Source: Mesodorylaimus sp. YZB2_4 (lineage: Eukaryota; Nematoda; Enoplea; Dorylaimida; Dorylaimidae). From it: a DNA stretch of 64,000 nt. The DNA is taken from the NCBI GenBank assembly GCA_030248295.1, contig JASANH010001723.1:310001-374000 (forward strand), written 5' to 3'. Below the pieces are notes generated by a model. The model saw only the letters and a list, made by a program, of their open reading frames with translations, was not told the origin of the DNA and made no database searches. The position numbers and the translations under genes are program-made. Positions 22,098-35,257 of this stretch are shown here, one piece after another. How positions within the stretch are numbered: position 1 is the first letter of the stretch; the number at the start of each line of letters is the position of its first letter.

Positions 22098-24282
22098 ATG
22101 TTTCGCTGCGAGATTATTTTCCTCCTCTTCATATCATGTATATTCAATATTTTCTTGAGCAACTTTTTTGCTATTTTCGGTATTTCGGTATTCGTTTTGT
22201 TAATGGTTAAAGAGACTGTTCAATATACTGAAGCAATTGCTTCGCAACTGCTGGGTGCACTGACTCTGAAGAAACGCTTGAAATCGTATGGACGGTGGGC
22301 GAGTAAGTTGTAATCAAGTACTCTTGCATGCATCGGTGGGCGTGGGCTATGTTTCAGGTGGTCCTCATTGCCATAACACGAACCATTCTTTTTTTAGTCA
22401 TCACCGGATGCACGAGAGGAATCGGCCTCGAGTTCAGTCGCCAGCTTGCAGAGCTCGGCGTGGATTTGGTTCTGATCGCCCGAAATCCCAAGCTCCTCAA
22501 TGAACTTGCTTTGGAACTGCGCGTAAAGCACGGTGTAGAAGTGGAACAGATCGTAGCTAACTTCTCTCGCGACGATGCCGCATTGTACGACGAAATTAAG
22601 GAAAGACTGAAGCGACTAGAAGGACCTATAGGCATACTGGGTAAGCGGGTACATGGATGGATTGGACCCCAGGTACGAATACTGTAGAAACTGAGGAGCC
22701 CGAACAGTAGACACACATGAGTCTGTAGGCTGGACGCGTCGTACAGACTCGCCACAGATAGCAAAGTGATTAACGCGGGGAAAATGGGGGTGCATCATGA
22801 TCAGCAAAGAAATGAGCAGAAGCTCGACCCTGCCCACCGCAAGTGGGGCCACGTTGAAATCAAAGACAAGTAAAATCAGGGCCACCAATCAGATGCAGAA
22901 GGAATCCAATGGCTATTGTGACTCCCTCCTTTGCAGTGAACAATGTTGGTGTATTCTTCGAGTCGCCTCGATATTTCCACGAGGTCTCAGAAAAGGTCTG
23001 CCCCGCGGCTTGCTTGCTTTGATCATGTTAGTAGTGTTTATTTGCGACAGGACATCAAAGATTCGGTCAATGTCAATGTGACTGCTTCGTTATTACTCTC
23101 GCATCATATCATCAAAGAGCACATGCTGCCCAGGTATGTCTGGCCGTCCAGCTGACTCAGGTTGGCCTTCCTGATGCAGTAGGTGTGTTTGGCCAGTAGA
23201 GAAGGTAGTGTTTGTGGTTGCCTTAACTGGCCACCTTATACACGGAGCAGTATGTGATTGCCTTCACTAGCCGCCGCTGTAGTAGGTGTGTGTGGTCTGT
23301 GGAGAAGGTAGTGTATTTGGTTGCCTTCACTGGCCACCTTATACACAGAGCAGTATGTGGTTGCCTTCACTGGCCATATTATACACGGAGCACTGTATTG
23401 GCTTGCCTTCGTTGGCCAGTCGATACGCTCCTCCAGGCGAGGCTGAAACCCGTCGGGTTGATGTCTCAGGCACCTACGACTAGGTGACCTACCTGATAAC
23501 ATTTGAGTCCATCCGCTCCCCGCGGTATCTTCTGTAATGTACGGTTATTCCGCCTTTTACTCCGCATACAGCGTATCAGTTGCCTCGATATGGATAAAGT
23601 ATGACTTGAGCTGCCTTCGTTGGCCGCTCGATACGCTCCTCCAGGCGGGGCAGAAGCCCTTCGGGTTGATGTCTCAGGCACATACGGTGGCCTGCCTGGA
23701 GGGTTTTTGAAACCATGCGCTCCCCGCGGTATCTTCCCCAATGTAGGGCCATTCTGCCTATCACACTGCTGACTATTCTTAGGGCTTCCTTTTAGAAACC
23801 GTGGTCTTGTGGTCTTTCTTGGTTCAGCAGCATCCATCCGCATTAATCCGCTGTTCAATGCGTACGCTGCTTCCAAGGCCTACGTCGAATACTTGGCGCA
23901 GACCCTGCACGAGGAGTACAAGAAAACTGGTATCTACGTCCAAGCCCTCCTTCCGTTCTACGTAGCCACAGATATGGCCACATACAGCGCATCCGCTCCC
24001 AGCCTCCTGGCTCCAAGCGCGCGCACCTATGCCAAGGCGGCCATAACAGTATTCGGAATGAGCCCAATCACATCCGCCTATTTTCCACATACGCTACAGG
24101 TCAGCATTCCAGCAACCTTATTCCCTGCCAAAATTCCCCAGGTTCCTTTTCAGAGGTTCATCAAACGTGGCCTCCCGGACTGGTTCTATCAGTTTGCTTA
24201 CAGATCAAAGGTCGAGAAATTTCGCGCCGATCACCTTGAGAAGACAAAAAATATTCAAGAACCCACAGCACCCAAGAAATGA
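22098..24282 (+). CDS. Short-chain dehydrogenase, HSD17B12/3-ketoacyl-CoA reductase type
   Basis: Five exons (22098-22302, 22398-22640, 22937-22995, 23051-23133, 23796-24282) give 358 residues. The N-terminus is hydrophobic (membrane anchor, about residues 4-40) and is followed by YGRWA. The NAD(P)-binding motif is ITGCTRGIGLEF, then the structural VNNVG motif. The catalytic region has the serine segment VFLGSAAS and Y-A-A-S-K (YxxxK), then LHEEYKKTGIYVQALLPF. This arrangement matches the HSD17B12 / LET-767 group, ER enzymes that reduce 3-ketoacyl-CoA in very-long-chain fatty acid elongation or act on steroids. The last residues are KK, but not at the -3/-4 positions of a canonical dilysine retrieval signal. 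At exon 5, an AG at 23781 would hit a stop at once; the AG at 23795 keeps the frame, so I used that. Confidence 0.9.
23216..23410. repeat. Minisatellite, about 40-bp units, in SDR intron 4
   Basis: Several imperfect tandem copies of a unit built on TTGCCTTCACTGGCCACC followed by TTATACACGGAGCAGTATGTGG. Copies begin near 23216, 23257, 23317 and 23359. The units grade into the larger duplication downstream, which begins with the same GCCTTCGTTGGCC core. Confidence 0.75.
23402..23760. repeat. About 210-bp tandem duplication in SDR intron 4
   Basis: The segment starting at 23402 and the one starting at 23611 share GCCTTCGTTGGCC, TCGATACGCTCCTCCAGGCG, TCGGGTTGATGTCTCAGGCA and CGCTCCCCGCGGTATCTTC in the same order and at the same spacing. 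The copies have diverged by scattered substitutions. Confidence 0.8.
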
Positions 24283-24733
24283 TACGTGCTGCGGCTGTGA
24301 TATACAGCTTCATCGATCTGAATGCACGATTCTGGTGCCTTCATGTGCAAAAGGGGGAGCAGCAACAAGAAAGTCTTTAGACGTGACGTACTCCTGACTG
24401 TTCCACATCCATCAGGAAAGCACGAAAACTTTACAAAATCGAAAGGCAGATTATGTGCATGACAGAGTGCAAAGATAAGGCAAAAGGGGATGAAGGCCAC
24501 AAGTCAGTCACGGCGACGCTCAAGCGATACATATAATAAGGCACAGTAACGTAATAACAGTAATAATTAGATAAAAATAGTCTCGAGAAAGGTCTATTAA
24601 CGTTAAAATAATTTCGAAAACTATGCAACACGATGAACCTGATATATAAAGCGACTGACAAAGACGCGTGCAACATGCTGTACTTAACTTGCGCTGGCCA
24701 CAAATGGAATTCATAAGCGGAATGATTATTCAT

Positions 24734-26597
<1,864 letters not shown>

Positions 26598-26984
26598 GAC
26601 GATCACCTGAAATAAGACTCGATCGATTGACGGAATGAACAGAACATTGCGGACATTCCTCGGCTCACCGCGTACGCTGTTTGGCTGCCGCGCCAGCCAG
26701 TCTGGCGCCAAGGCGGCCTATAACAAACAGTCGTCATTTGGTTACGATCGGTGTGGCGAGCGGCAATCCAAAATTTCGATTTAGGAGAGGAAAGCGAAAA
26801 AGCTGGATCGCCATTACGGTTCCCCATGGTGCGGATGTTTTGTGGAGGCCAACCGATAGGAAGACAAGAACACGCAAAAAGACCTAACTAATGCTTGTCA
26901 CACAAACACTCATACTGTAGCAATGCACTCCAAACTATGAACTATTGCTACAACACAGTATTTGATTGCCATCACATATCCCAA

Positions 26985-27415
26985 TCAAGGCTTCGGTTCT
27001 GGTACCACCAAACCGACCAGTCGTGCTGTCTCCTCCACTGATCTTTCACCCTTTCCATGGTATCGATCGTGTAGTTCCTAGGATCGCAAATGAGGTGACG
27101 GCTTAGTCTTAGCTCGGCCGTGAAAAGACGAGGACACTCACCACCGATTGCCGAACACTGCTCAAATAAGTGGCGTACGTCTGCACTATGTGTTCCAATT
27201 CTTTCGGTCCTTTGCACAATTTTTGTTGCGTTAGCCGATGATCTCGATATTGCGAAATTAAATATCGAAAAGCGTTTGAATCAACAACAGGACCCTGAAA
27301 AACAATTATTAGACGCAGAGAGGGCGTGGGGTCAAATTTTACTTACTGGTGATGCTTTCCTCCATTCACTGACAATTTGTCGAAGTATACGAAGTGTATT
27401 TCGTCCGTTTTCCAT
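26985..27415 (-). CDS. FMC1: FMC1-like mitochondrial ATP synthase assembly factor
   Basis: Three short exons (27415-27347, 27294-27142, 27077-26985) in phase 0 encode 104 residues; human FMC1 (C7orf55) has 113. The N-terminal LYR-type helix is TLRILRQIVSEWRK. It is followed by AFRYLISQYRDHRL and by HGKGERSVEETARLVGLVVP, a C-terminal block nearly the same as the human HGKGERSVEESAGLVGLKLP. FMC1 is a small matrix protein needed for assembly of the F1 part of complex V. The gene is 388 bp upstream of the Smad start in the same direction, too far to assume one transcript. Each exon alone is short, so the gene is easily missed. The boundary of exon 2 was placed after GTG (a better donor context) rather than three bases earlier. 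Confidence 0.9.
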
Positions 27416-29228
27416 TGCTCAACTGAAATCGACGACTCTGAAAGAGGGAGCAAGACCAGAACTGTCGGACGAAAGAAGAACTACTGAGAAACTTAACAAT
27501 CAATTCAAAGCATTGATGTCATTTTATTCTTGGACATCGCACCTAGAAATCGTTGGCAAACTCGTCGCTGGAACTTGCAAACACACAGAAAGAGAGAGCA
27601 AATAGCGCTTCAAGCAGACAAAAATAATCTATGCAATGTAAACCAGCAAATTCAAAGCCAGGACTTTCGAAAATCATACCGAGACGGCACTTGAGATGCG
27701 ACCTGTCCGCCCAGCCCTCTCCTCAAAATCCAATCACGAGCCTCTGTTGGCACTGTGACAAGAACTGATCATGTGACTAGTTCGTGTAAAAAAGCAACCT
27801 CACCACCAAAAGAGAGGGTGTTTCCTCGAAGTGCTCCTTTCCTCCATTTTTCTGCGAATCAATTTCCTTCTCATGATTGCGCTCCACCTTCCATTGTCAG
27901 GGGAGACCGCCGGGACAGGGGTATGTCGCTGTATATTATGCGCAGGGGGGGACCTGACCACCATGCAGTGCACAATGGGCGCCATCGTTCATTTGTGCCT
28001 GTGCTGACCAGAGTTCGAGTCCTGGTGACTACGAATCTTTATGAAAAAACCTAGAACCGATTCACAACCCTTCAGGGCTGCTATTCGTTCTTGAGATCCG
28101 GTCAGCAGATAACCTCTTTTTAAATGCAATTTTAACTCCGCCTTAGCGGATCGAAGTCAGCCAGTAGTAACCTTTCAAGCATTGCCTTGTAGGGACCGGC
28201 CACACGGGTTTCCCAGCCTATATGGCTCCAGTGGGACCTCTGGATGAGGGCACCCTGGATTGGAGACTGGGTTCCTTATACAGTTGCGAATAGACTCTGA
28301 CCCTGTCGGTGTTCGGTAAGCCCATCCCGTCTCCCTCTCTCCACTCGGAGCGCCTCGACAGTACCGGCTGAGCCCCACGACCAGGTGATTGGTTCTTGAA
28401 GGCCATGTGTAGACTCCGACTCGAAGATAGGATCCTCGAACCTGGACCTGCAAGAACCAATGCTGGTAAGGAGACCGGAAAACTTTAAAAGACCAGATCC
28501 AAGGATTGGCTCTCGATTTTTGTGCTTTACATAGTTCCCCTCCAAGGACCCAAATGGCTTAATAATTTTCCCTCAAATAGTTTATCTGCCCTCCGCTGTA
28601 GGTACTGTCGTTCAGATACCATATATCTGCACCGTCCGCGCAACGCGTACTCGGCCTGTTCGAATAGGCATGGTTTTCTCAAGGGCCGGCCTGGACCCCC
28701 AACGAAAATGTTGGCCCTGTGTGCTGTCAATATTTTACATATTTCCACTCCCAGGAAAATTTTTTTAAAAATGGTTTAAAATTTCTCCCTCAAATAGTTT
28801 CCCTGGGAGTCCTGCGGAATTATGGCACAACCTATCCAATGAATGTAGATCTCGTGATGTTTTCATGGAAGGCGGTGAAGCACTAATCGTAGTTACATCT
28901 GCGAATCCAGCCAGCCCTGTTCGACCGATATCACAAGATCAACTCTACCGTACTGCTCACTGGCCATTCAATTTTTGTGTAATATAAGATATACACAAAA
29001 ATTGACATGCGATATATTGATATAAATTAATATAAGATACGCGCTTATATATAAACGCAAAAACTTTTTGCAGTGGTATCCAATGGACCTTCAAACAAGA
29101 AAGAAAATCTTCCTTTGGCCAGCTCGAATCATAAAAACTTTTTCAAATTTTAGGCCAAGCCAAATGCAAGCCGTCTTATGGCCACAGAAACAAAGGAAAC
29201 CAATGCCGTTATGCTTGCTTTGCCAGAG
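27416..29228. other. Intergenic stretch with a small hairpin
   Basis: Holds the FMC1 promoter and the DNA up to the retrotransposon target site. No gene is recognised. At 28969-29004 a perfect 13-bp inverted repeat (CAATTTTTGTGTA / TACACAAAAATTG) with a 10-base loop lies in an AT-rich patch (about 28960-29060) that may be a mobile-element remnant. Near 28008-28030 a B-box-like GAGTTCGAGTCCTGG was seen, without a convincing A box. Confidence 0.45.
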
Positions 29229-29233
29229 TCGTG

Positions 29234-29462
29234 TGACGCGAATCGGTAGCCGTTGGTGACGGACGCGTGCCTTGTTGGCGGCGTATGCGTTAGGAAACTA
29301 GCGTTTATATAAATAGAATTCTTTCGAACCGACCGTACACTATGACAGTAAAGCGAAAAAGCCCCGTTCTTACGTCCTAACATGATAACCGGCTTAGCGG
29401 GTGTAAAGTGTCATCTATCGTCCTTCTTTACATCACTCGCGGTTGCTCTCCAATCCGCGACA
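29234..29462 (-). repeat. 3' LTR of the BEL/Pao element
   Basis: Matches 35026-35252 base for base except two extra bases (CG) near its left end. It is bounded by the target duplication TCGTG at 29229-29233. Being on the left of a minus-strand element, it is the downstream LTR. Confidence 0.92.
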
Positions 29463-31643
29463 CTCCCCACCCCACTGACGATTTCTAAGGGGTATAATTG
29501 CACGATTGCGCGTTTGATTTCTTGTCCATTGGTCAGCTTGATGATGGCTACACGAATGTTTCCATCGGTTGATGTTATGAAATCTTTGATGATGCCGGTG
29601 CGCCAACGATGTCGTGGGCCTTCTGATTTAATCTGAACGATTTCTCCGATCTGCGGTGTGGATGCTGACTTCGCCCTTCCTTGTTTGAGTTGAACCCTTT
29701 GGCGTTCCCGCAGAGATGTCAGGTATTCGGTTTGCCACAATCTAACGAATGCATTGTATATATTGCGAAGACGTGTCCAGTATTCTTTAACGGCGCGTTT
29801 ATAGTCGACAAAATTTCTACACCTACCCTTCGGGTAGGAGTAATAGCACACGCTTAAGTATATGGCCATTACACCTACCCTAGGGGTAGGAGTAGAAATT
29901 TTGTCGACTATAAATGTGCCTCAGCCTGTTCGCTGGGGGTGGCCACGCTTTCTCCACGAGGGGATTCTCCTGGATGTATAATATGAGCTGGCGTTATTAC
30001 AGTCTCTCCGATTTCAGATCCCACATCCCACATGCACGAGAGGGCGATCATTGATTACAGCTTCTATTTCTGTTGTAAGCACCTGCAGCTGTCGCGAGTT
30101 GAGTAGTGCATTTCCGACTGTCTTGAGCAGCGCTCGCTTGACCATTCCCACAAGTCGCTCGTAGAAACCACCCATCCAGGGGGCCCGTTCAGGTATACGT
30201 TTCAATTGAATTCCATGGTCAGCAGCGAACCTTTGTACCTGCTTTGAGGTGAATTGACCGGCGTTGTCCGACCAGACCACTTTTGGCTTTTGTCGGCGTG
30301 CGATATAGATGCGAAAAACATTGAGAAAGTCGTCAGCGCTTAAGCCCTCGACGACCTCGAGATGGACTGCCCTCGTTGCGGTGCATGTGAATAGGCAGAT
30401 CCAACGCTTTGCGAGTTTGTTCTTCCCGGTTCTAACAGTGAGTGGACCAAGGTAGTCGACGCCAATGGACCCAAATGGTGTGAAGACATTGACTCGTTCT
30501 TGCGGTAAGCTTGGAGATTCTGGCGCAGTAAATGGACCTCCATCGAGTTTCTTGCATTGAGTGCAGCGCCGAAGGACATTGAACACAACCTGCCGTCCTG
30601 CTGTGATCCAAAAGCGTTGGCGAAGATGAGCGAGCGTCTGTGCCGTTCCAGCGTGGCACAGTTGAGCGTGAGTGTGTGCGATTATCAACTTCGCGAGTTC
30701 AGATTTCCTCGATAGCAGGATTGGTTTCTTTGCCTCTTCGTTTAGAGGCGCGCGTGATCCGACCTCGACCTCGAATCAGACCCTTGGCATCCAGTTCTAG
30801 CGGGATTTGTCCGATGTGTACTGATTCTCCACATTCTAGACGTTGTCGTTCTTCTCCAAAGTGCGCTTCTTGATCTCGTTTCATCCAGTATGACTCTGCG
30901 ATTTCTATGTCATGCGCTGAGAGTTGGTGTCCCTCAGCACTGTCTTGATTTAGGCATTTCCGTCCAAATTTCTGACACAATGCCGTGATTCGAAGCAGAT
31001 GTGTATAGTTTGAAAAGTTCTGAACTTCTAACCGGTCTGGTGGCTTCGCTGTGGCGACCATTGTAAACAGCGGTGTTTTCTTTCTGGCCTCTTCTGATTC
31101 GATGTTTTCTTGTGTCGTCTGATCCGACATATATTCGTTGCTTGGCCAATCCGATTCAGGATGTATTAACCATTTCGGGCCATGCCACCATTGCGAATCT
31201 TTCTGCAGTTCAGCGCTTGGCCTTCCTCTCGTGGCTGTGTCTGCCGGATTGTCTTTCGAAGGCACATAGCGGAAGCGCAGATGTGGGTTTTTCTTGATAT
31301 CACGTACTCGATTCTCGACAAAGACTGAGAGCGGCTTGACTGACCGTATCTAATGGAGAACGCATTGCGAATCACTCCAGATCGTGATGGTAGCGATGTT
31401 GCCTGGGAAAGCTTGCTGCACATATTCGACGATCTTTACGCCCAAGTCGACTCCGAGGAGTTCTAAGCGAGGTACCGTTATCTTTCTGGCTGGTGCCAAC
31501 CTTGACTTTGCAAAGAGGATGTTGGCATTGATGCGATCTGACGATATTTCACGAAGATAGATTGCAGTAGCGCACATTTGTGCGGATGCGTCACAGAATG
31601 CGTGAAGTTCGAACCGAATGTCATCTTTGACGTTTGTGCCAAT
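29411..31643 (-). pseudogene. BEL/Pao pol, C-terminal part (RNase H, integrase), broken
   Basis: Continues the polyprotein after the first stop. An RNase H-like segment (31643-31353) ends in a second TAG at 31352-31350, where family members have Trp in CVLHWI. The next frame (to about 30699) carries YVPSKDNPADTATRG and ends by a one-base frameshift near 30730. The integrase frame (30688-30014) has the zinc-binding HHCC part and the catalytic D-D-E set, seen as GVDYLGP, WSDNAGQF and GGFYERLVG. It ends at a 7-bp tandem duplication (ATCCCAC twice, 30018-30031) that shifts the frame. The last piece (about 29800-29463), starting at YKRAVKEYW, is cut off from the rest by the foldback insertion at 29798-29914. 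At least five lesions make this copy inactive. Confidence 0.88.
29798..29914. mobile_element. 117-bp foldback MITE inside the BEL/Pao element
   Basis: The two ends are perfect inverted repeats for 23 bp (TTTATAGTCGACAAAATTTC and on). The pairing continues with few mismatches for about 48 bp per arm, leaving a centre of about 21 bp. Each arm also holds its own small hairpin (CCTACCC-TTC-GGGTAGG on the left, CCTACCCTAGGGGTAGG on the right). It separates integrase-end codons that are contiguous in BEL/Pao elements, which shows it was inserted later. TA or TATA may be the target duplication, but the palindromic ends make the exact boundary ambiguous. Confidence 0.8.
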
Positions 31644-34600
31644 CTAACGTGGGATGTTGAGCGGCGTTGACTGCAATATTTCTTTTTGGATCATTTCGAA
31701 TGATCGTTTCTGATCTGCCAGAAGCAGTTGGTCCCACTGCAGGTCGATTGCCCATAAGCTTTGCAGAAACACTTTTGCCTTGGTGTATATTGGACAAAAT
31801 ATGCAAAGCGGGTCAAAACTTTGATGCGCGAAGCGGAGGATAGCTCGTTTAGTGATGAAATCCTGTTTCAGTGGTTCGGCTTGATTGATGCTGATGCTGT
31901 CTGCTTGCACATCCCAAGGTATTCCGAGCACTTCGACTTTCTGCGATGGTCCACGATCCTTCTCGGGGAGCCAAGACTGACGCTCTTCGGCATTCGTAGT
32001 CCATTCACGAAGGTTCATTGAAGCGGTGGCGAAGAGCCCTTTCGCCGTCTCATAGAATTGCTGGCTTTGCTCGATTGTATGACAGCCTGTGATGACGTTG
32101 TCGACGTAAATATTTTGGGCGATTTTTTCTGCTTTCAGATTGAGATGATGCAAAATGGTTGCTGCGAGTAAGAACGGACTTGAGATCACCCCGAATGGCA
32201 CTCGTGTGAAACGATATTCGATTAAGTTGCCTGGCGATGCGTATTTGGTTATGTCTTTGATCCAGATGAAGCGAGTGACATCACGGTCTTCTTCTTGTAA
32301 GCCAACTTGCAAGAATGCTTTCTCGATGTCCGACATGAGAGCGATTTTATGTAAGCGGAAGCGAATCAGTAACTTGCCCAAATCTTCGAGGATGACTGGA
32401 CCACGGTAAAGACATTCATTCAAGCTTCGTTCTGTGGTTTTGCTTCGTGCGGAGCCATCATATACTATGGGAACCTTTGTAGTTGTTTTCTGCGGCGTAA
32501 TGACTGGATGATGAGCCAAGTAGTGCACTGGACCTTGCGGCTGTTCCTTTGCAGCTTCCGGAACCTCTTCGATGATTTCTTTCTTTAATTGATCCTCAAT
32601 GATTTCATCATACTTCTTCAGGAGTTCAGGTTCACCTTTCAAGCGTTTGCAAACCGAACTAACGCGATTATGAGCGAGCTTATAATTTTCTGGCGGTTTG
32701 ACCTCTGGGTCCTTCCAGGGCCACCTGACCTCATATTGGCCATTGCTGTACGCGACAGTGCGATTGAAATAATCGAGTGCTTTCTCGTCTCCTTCTTCCT
32801 TCTTCTCGTGTTTCAGACCAACCTTTTCGAGTTCTGATAGATCCCTGAGTTCGCACTGCGTTTGATCTGAGCCAAGTGTTTCTTCAAATGGCATGATTCC
32901 ATAGACTGACGGTTGCGTGATTGTGAGCATGGCTGTTTGTTGCTGATGGTTATCTGAGCGTACCTCCAAATGACAAGCTATGACGTAGCCAAACTTAGCG
33001 GGGATGATGCTGACTGTGTCTCGAATCCGGATAGGGACGCCCGTAGCAATTAGCGGGTAGTAGTCGCTCCCTAGTAGCAGATCGACCTCGAATGGTTTGT
33101 CTTCATGCAGCGTCGAGTCTGCGATGTTGTATTCTTCTAATTCTCCACCGATAGCTTCATATGCATCTTGCAGGCGATATAGCGGCGTAGTGATTTCGTC
33201 CAGAACCTTTGCTTGGACACTCATGCGAGTCCCATCACGCGTTTCGAGATGGACTTTTACGATAGGCGTAGTGATGCAGACAGGTTTCGATTGAAACCTT
33301 CCAACCCAAATCTTCTCGCGTTTGAGCTCTTTCAATTGTAACTGGCCAGCGATGGCTTTGCGTATGTACGTATCTGTCGATCCTGGATCGATGACAAGAT
33401 TGACCTTCTGCCTGGGCGTTTTATTCCTTGGGAAACGATAAGCGTTTACAACCGCAGTCTGCAAGAATGACCGTTTGGTATTTGCAAATAGAGCGATTCC
33501 TTCTGGTTTTGCGTTTTCCTCAAGAGGCGTCGATTTTTCTTTGGCCGAGCACAAGGCAGAGTGATGCTTGCGGATTTTTGGATTGTCCCATTTGCAGTAA
33601 CGACATGGTTTTTGCTTCTCTTTGCAATCCTTGGCGAGATGATTCGACCGAAGACATATGAAACAGCGATTTTTCAACCGGGTGCGGCGTTCATCTTCCG
33701 TTTTGAACTTTGTGCACTCATCCGAGTAGTGCTTTTCCTCGCAGAAGGCGCAGTTTGGGACTTTCTTCGAGTGGACCAGCAACGTCTCCATTGTACGACG
33801 ATAAGGAGCAGATTTCTCGACTTTGCGATTTTGATCCTCGCTTTGAGGTTTTTCTTTTCTTTCGACATGTGAGCAGTCATTATGAGTCGGGCTATAGCAG
33901 TGAATTTCGGCGATTTGACGAGTCGCCTCTAGAAACTCATCGGTTTTCCATGCCTTCTTTCCCGTTTTCTCCTGCAGCCTCCTTTGGAACTCGATTGGCA
34001 ACTTGGAGTAGAAGATGTCGACCCAAGCGTTGTCGACGGCCCTTCCAAGGGCTTTCATTGACCGCAAATGTGTTTCGAATTTGTTTAAGATAACTGGGAC
34101 ATATTTCATCGTGTGCGCGACTGGGAGTTCATTAATAGCGATGGCGTGTTCTCGGATGATAAGATCTGGCTGATCATAGCGTTGTTTCAGACGACGAACG
34201 ACGATAGCGTAGTTCTCGTTGATGATTGCATAGCCTTTTACCATTTCAAGTGCTTCCCCTTTGAGCGACTTCATGAGGTAGTCTAACTTGGTGCGGTCAT
34301 CGCAGCTCTTGTTACGGTCGATAGTGGCCTCGAAGGAGTCCCAAAACGGTTTCCATTGCATGAGCTCGCCACTGAATTCCGCTAAGCTGAGCTTCGGAAG
34401 TTTCAAATTACCAGCGCCGCTAGAATTGCCGCTATTGGGATCACCGATTTGTGCTGCCGCTGTTATAGCTTCTCGCTGCGCCTGGACTCGCTGCTCCGAC
34501 TCGCGCTCCATGATCTCTAACTCCTTTTGGAGTTTCTGAGTACGCATTTTAGTTTCTGCACGCTCGCGGCGTTCTTCGAGGACCCGTTGACGTTCCCGTT

Positions 34601-34835
34601 CTTCGTCTGCCGCTTCACGTTGCCTGCGCGCTGCTACTGCTTTCAGCTTAGCTCTCACGTGCGCCCCGATTTCGATCACCTCGGCTTCGATCTCTGCCGC
34701 ATCCATTGCTTCCTCCTCTGTCGTCCCGTTCTCCTCCACCCGATCCAACTCTCCCATCAGCTCTCCGAACTTCCCATAAAGACCATCCAATTTACTTACG
34801 TACTCCTCGTACTTCCAGTCTCGCGAGCTGCCTCG
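31644..34835 (-). pseudogene. BEL/Pao gag-pol, N-terminal part (Gag, protease, RT)
   Basis: A frame of over 1,050 codons opens after a TAG near 34850, but no ATG lies near its beginning; the first clear family segment is around LDGLYGKFGELMGELD. Features in order: a coiled, charged stretch (about 50-130); a DUF1759-like Gag core with LPKLSLAEFSGE; Cys-rich knuckles (CAFCEEKH, CFICLRSNHLAKDC); a protease motif DPGSTDTY; and reverse transcriptase with ALMSDIEKAFLQV and YVDN at the active site, a variant of YVDD. The frame ends at a TAG at 31646-31644, inside the region that should continue into RNase H. The following codons are in the same frame and homologous, so this is a nonsense change. A short upstream ATG frame (35007-34792) lies in another phase. 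Confidence 0.88.
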
Positions 34836-35025
34836 ACTCGACCGTCTCCAGTTCTACTTGCGGTCGTCGCCCCATTGCTGCGCGTAGGATCTTCTTCGCG
34901 GGGCCTAGACGTTGTCGAATTCGGCCGCCCGAAACCGCTGCCATTTTGAACTTTCGTTGTCCGTCCAACGACCAGCCGGACCAAATCGGACCAAAGCGAC
35001 CAACCAACCATGCTCTGTTACCACT

Positions 35026-35252
35026 TGACGAATCGGTAGCCGTTGGTGACGGACGCGTGCCTTGTTGGCGGCGTATGCGTTAGGAAACTAGCGTTTATAT
35101 AAATAGAATTCTTTCGAACCGACCGTACACTATGACAGTAAAGCGAAAAAGCCCCGTTCTTACGTCCTAACATGATAACCGGCTTAGCGGGTGTAAAGTG
35201 TCATCTATCGTCCTTCTTTACATCACTCGCGGTTGCTCTCCAATCCGCGACA
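35026..35252 (-). repeat. 5' LTR of the BEL/Pao element
   Basis: Pair of the LTR at 29234-29462 and bounded by TCGTG at 35253-35257. It contains a TTTATATAAAT string (about 35094-35104) that could act as an A/T promoter element. Near-identity of the LTRs suggests a recent insertion. Confidence 0.92.
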
Positions 35253-35257
35253 TCGTG

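Larger units (their letters stand above)
29234..35252 (-). mobile_element. BEL/Pao LTR retrotransposon, full length, broken
   Basis: LTRs of 229 bp (29234-29462) and 227 bp (35026-35252) start TG and end CA. They differ, as far as I can see, only by a 2-bp indel (TGACGCGAATC against TGACGAATC). A 5-bp target duplication, TCGTG, flanks the element at 29229-29233 and 35253-35257. On the minus strand, the base pairs next to the 5' LTR read AG then TGGTAACAGAGCATGG, a plausible tRNA primer-binding site. Coding order is Gag (DUF1759-like), zinc knuckles, aspartic protease, reverse transcriptase, RNase H, integrase, which is the BEL/Pao plan. The element is 6.0 kb, of which 117 bp is a later foldback insertion. 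The coding region has stops and frameshifts, so it is a recent but non-autonomous copy. Confidence 0.93.

Noticed and set aside
27120..27605. 161-codon plus-strand open frame
   Set aside because: It is the antisense shadow of the three FMC1 exons on the minus strand, which match the family clearly.
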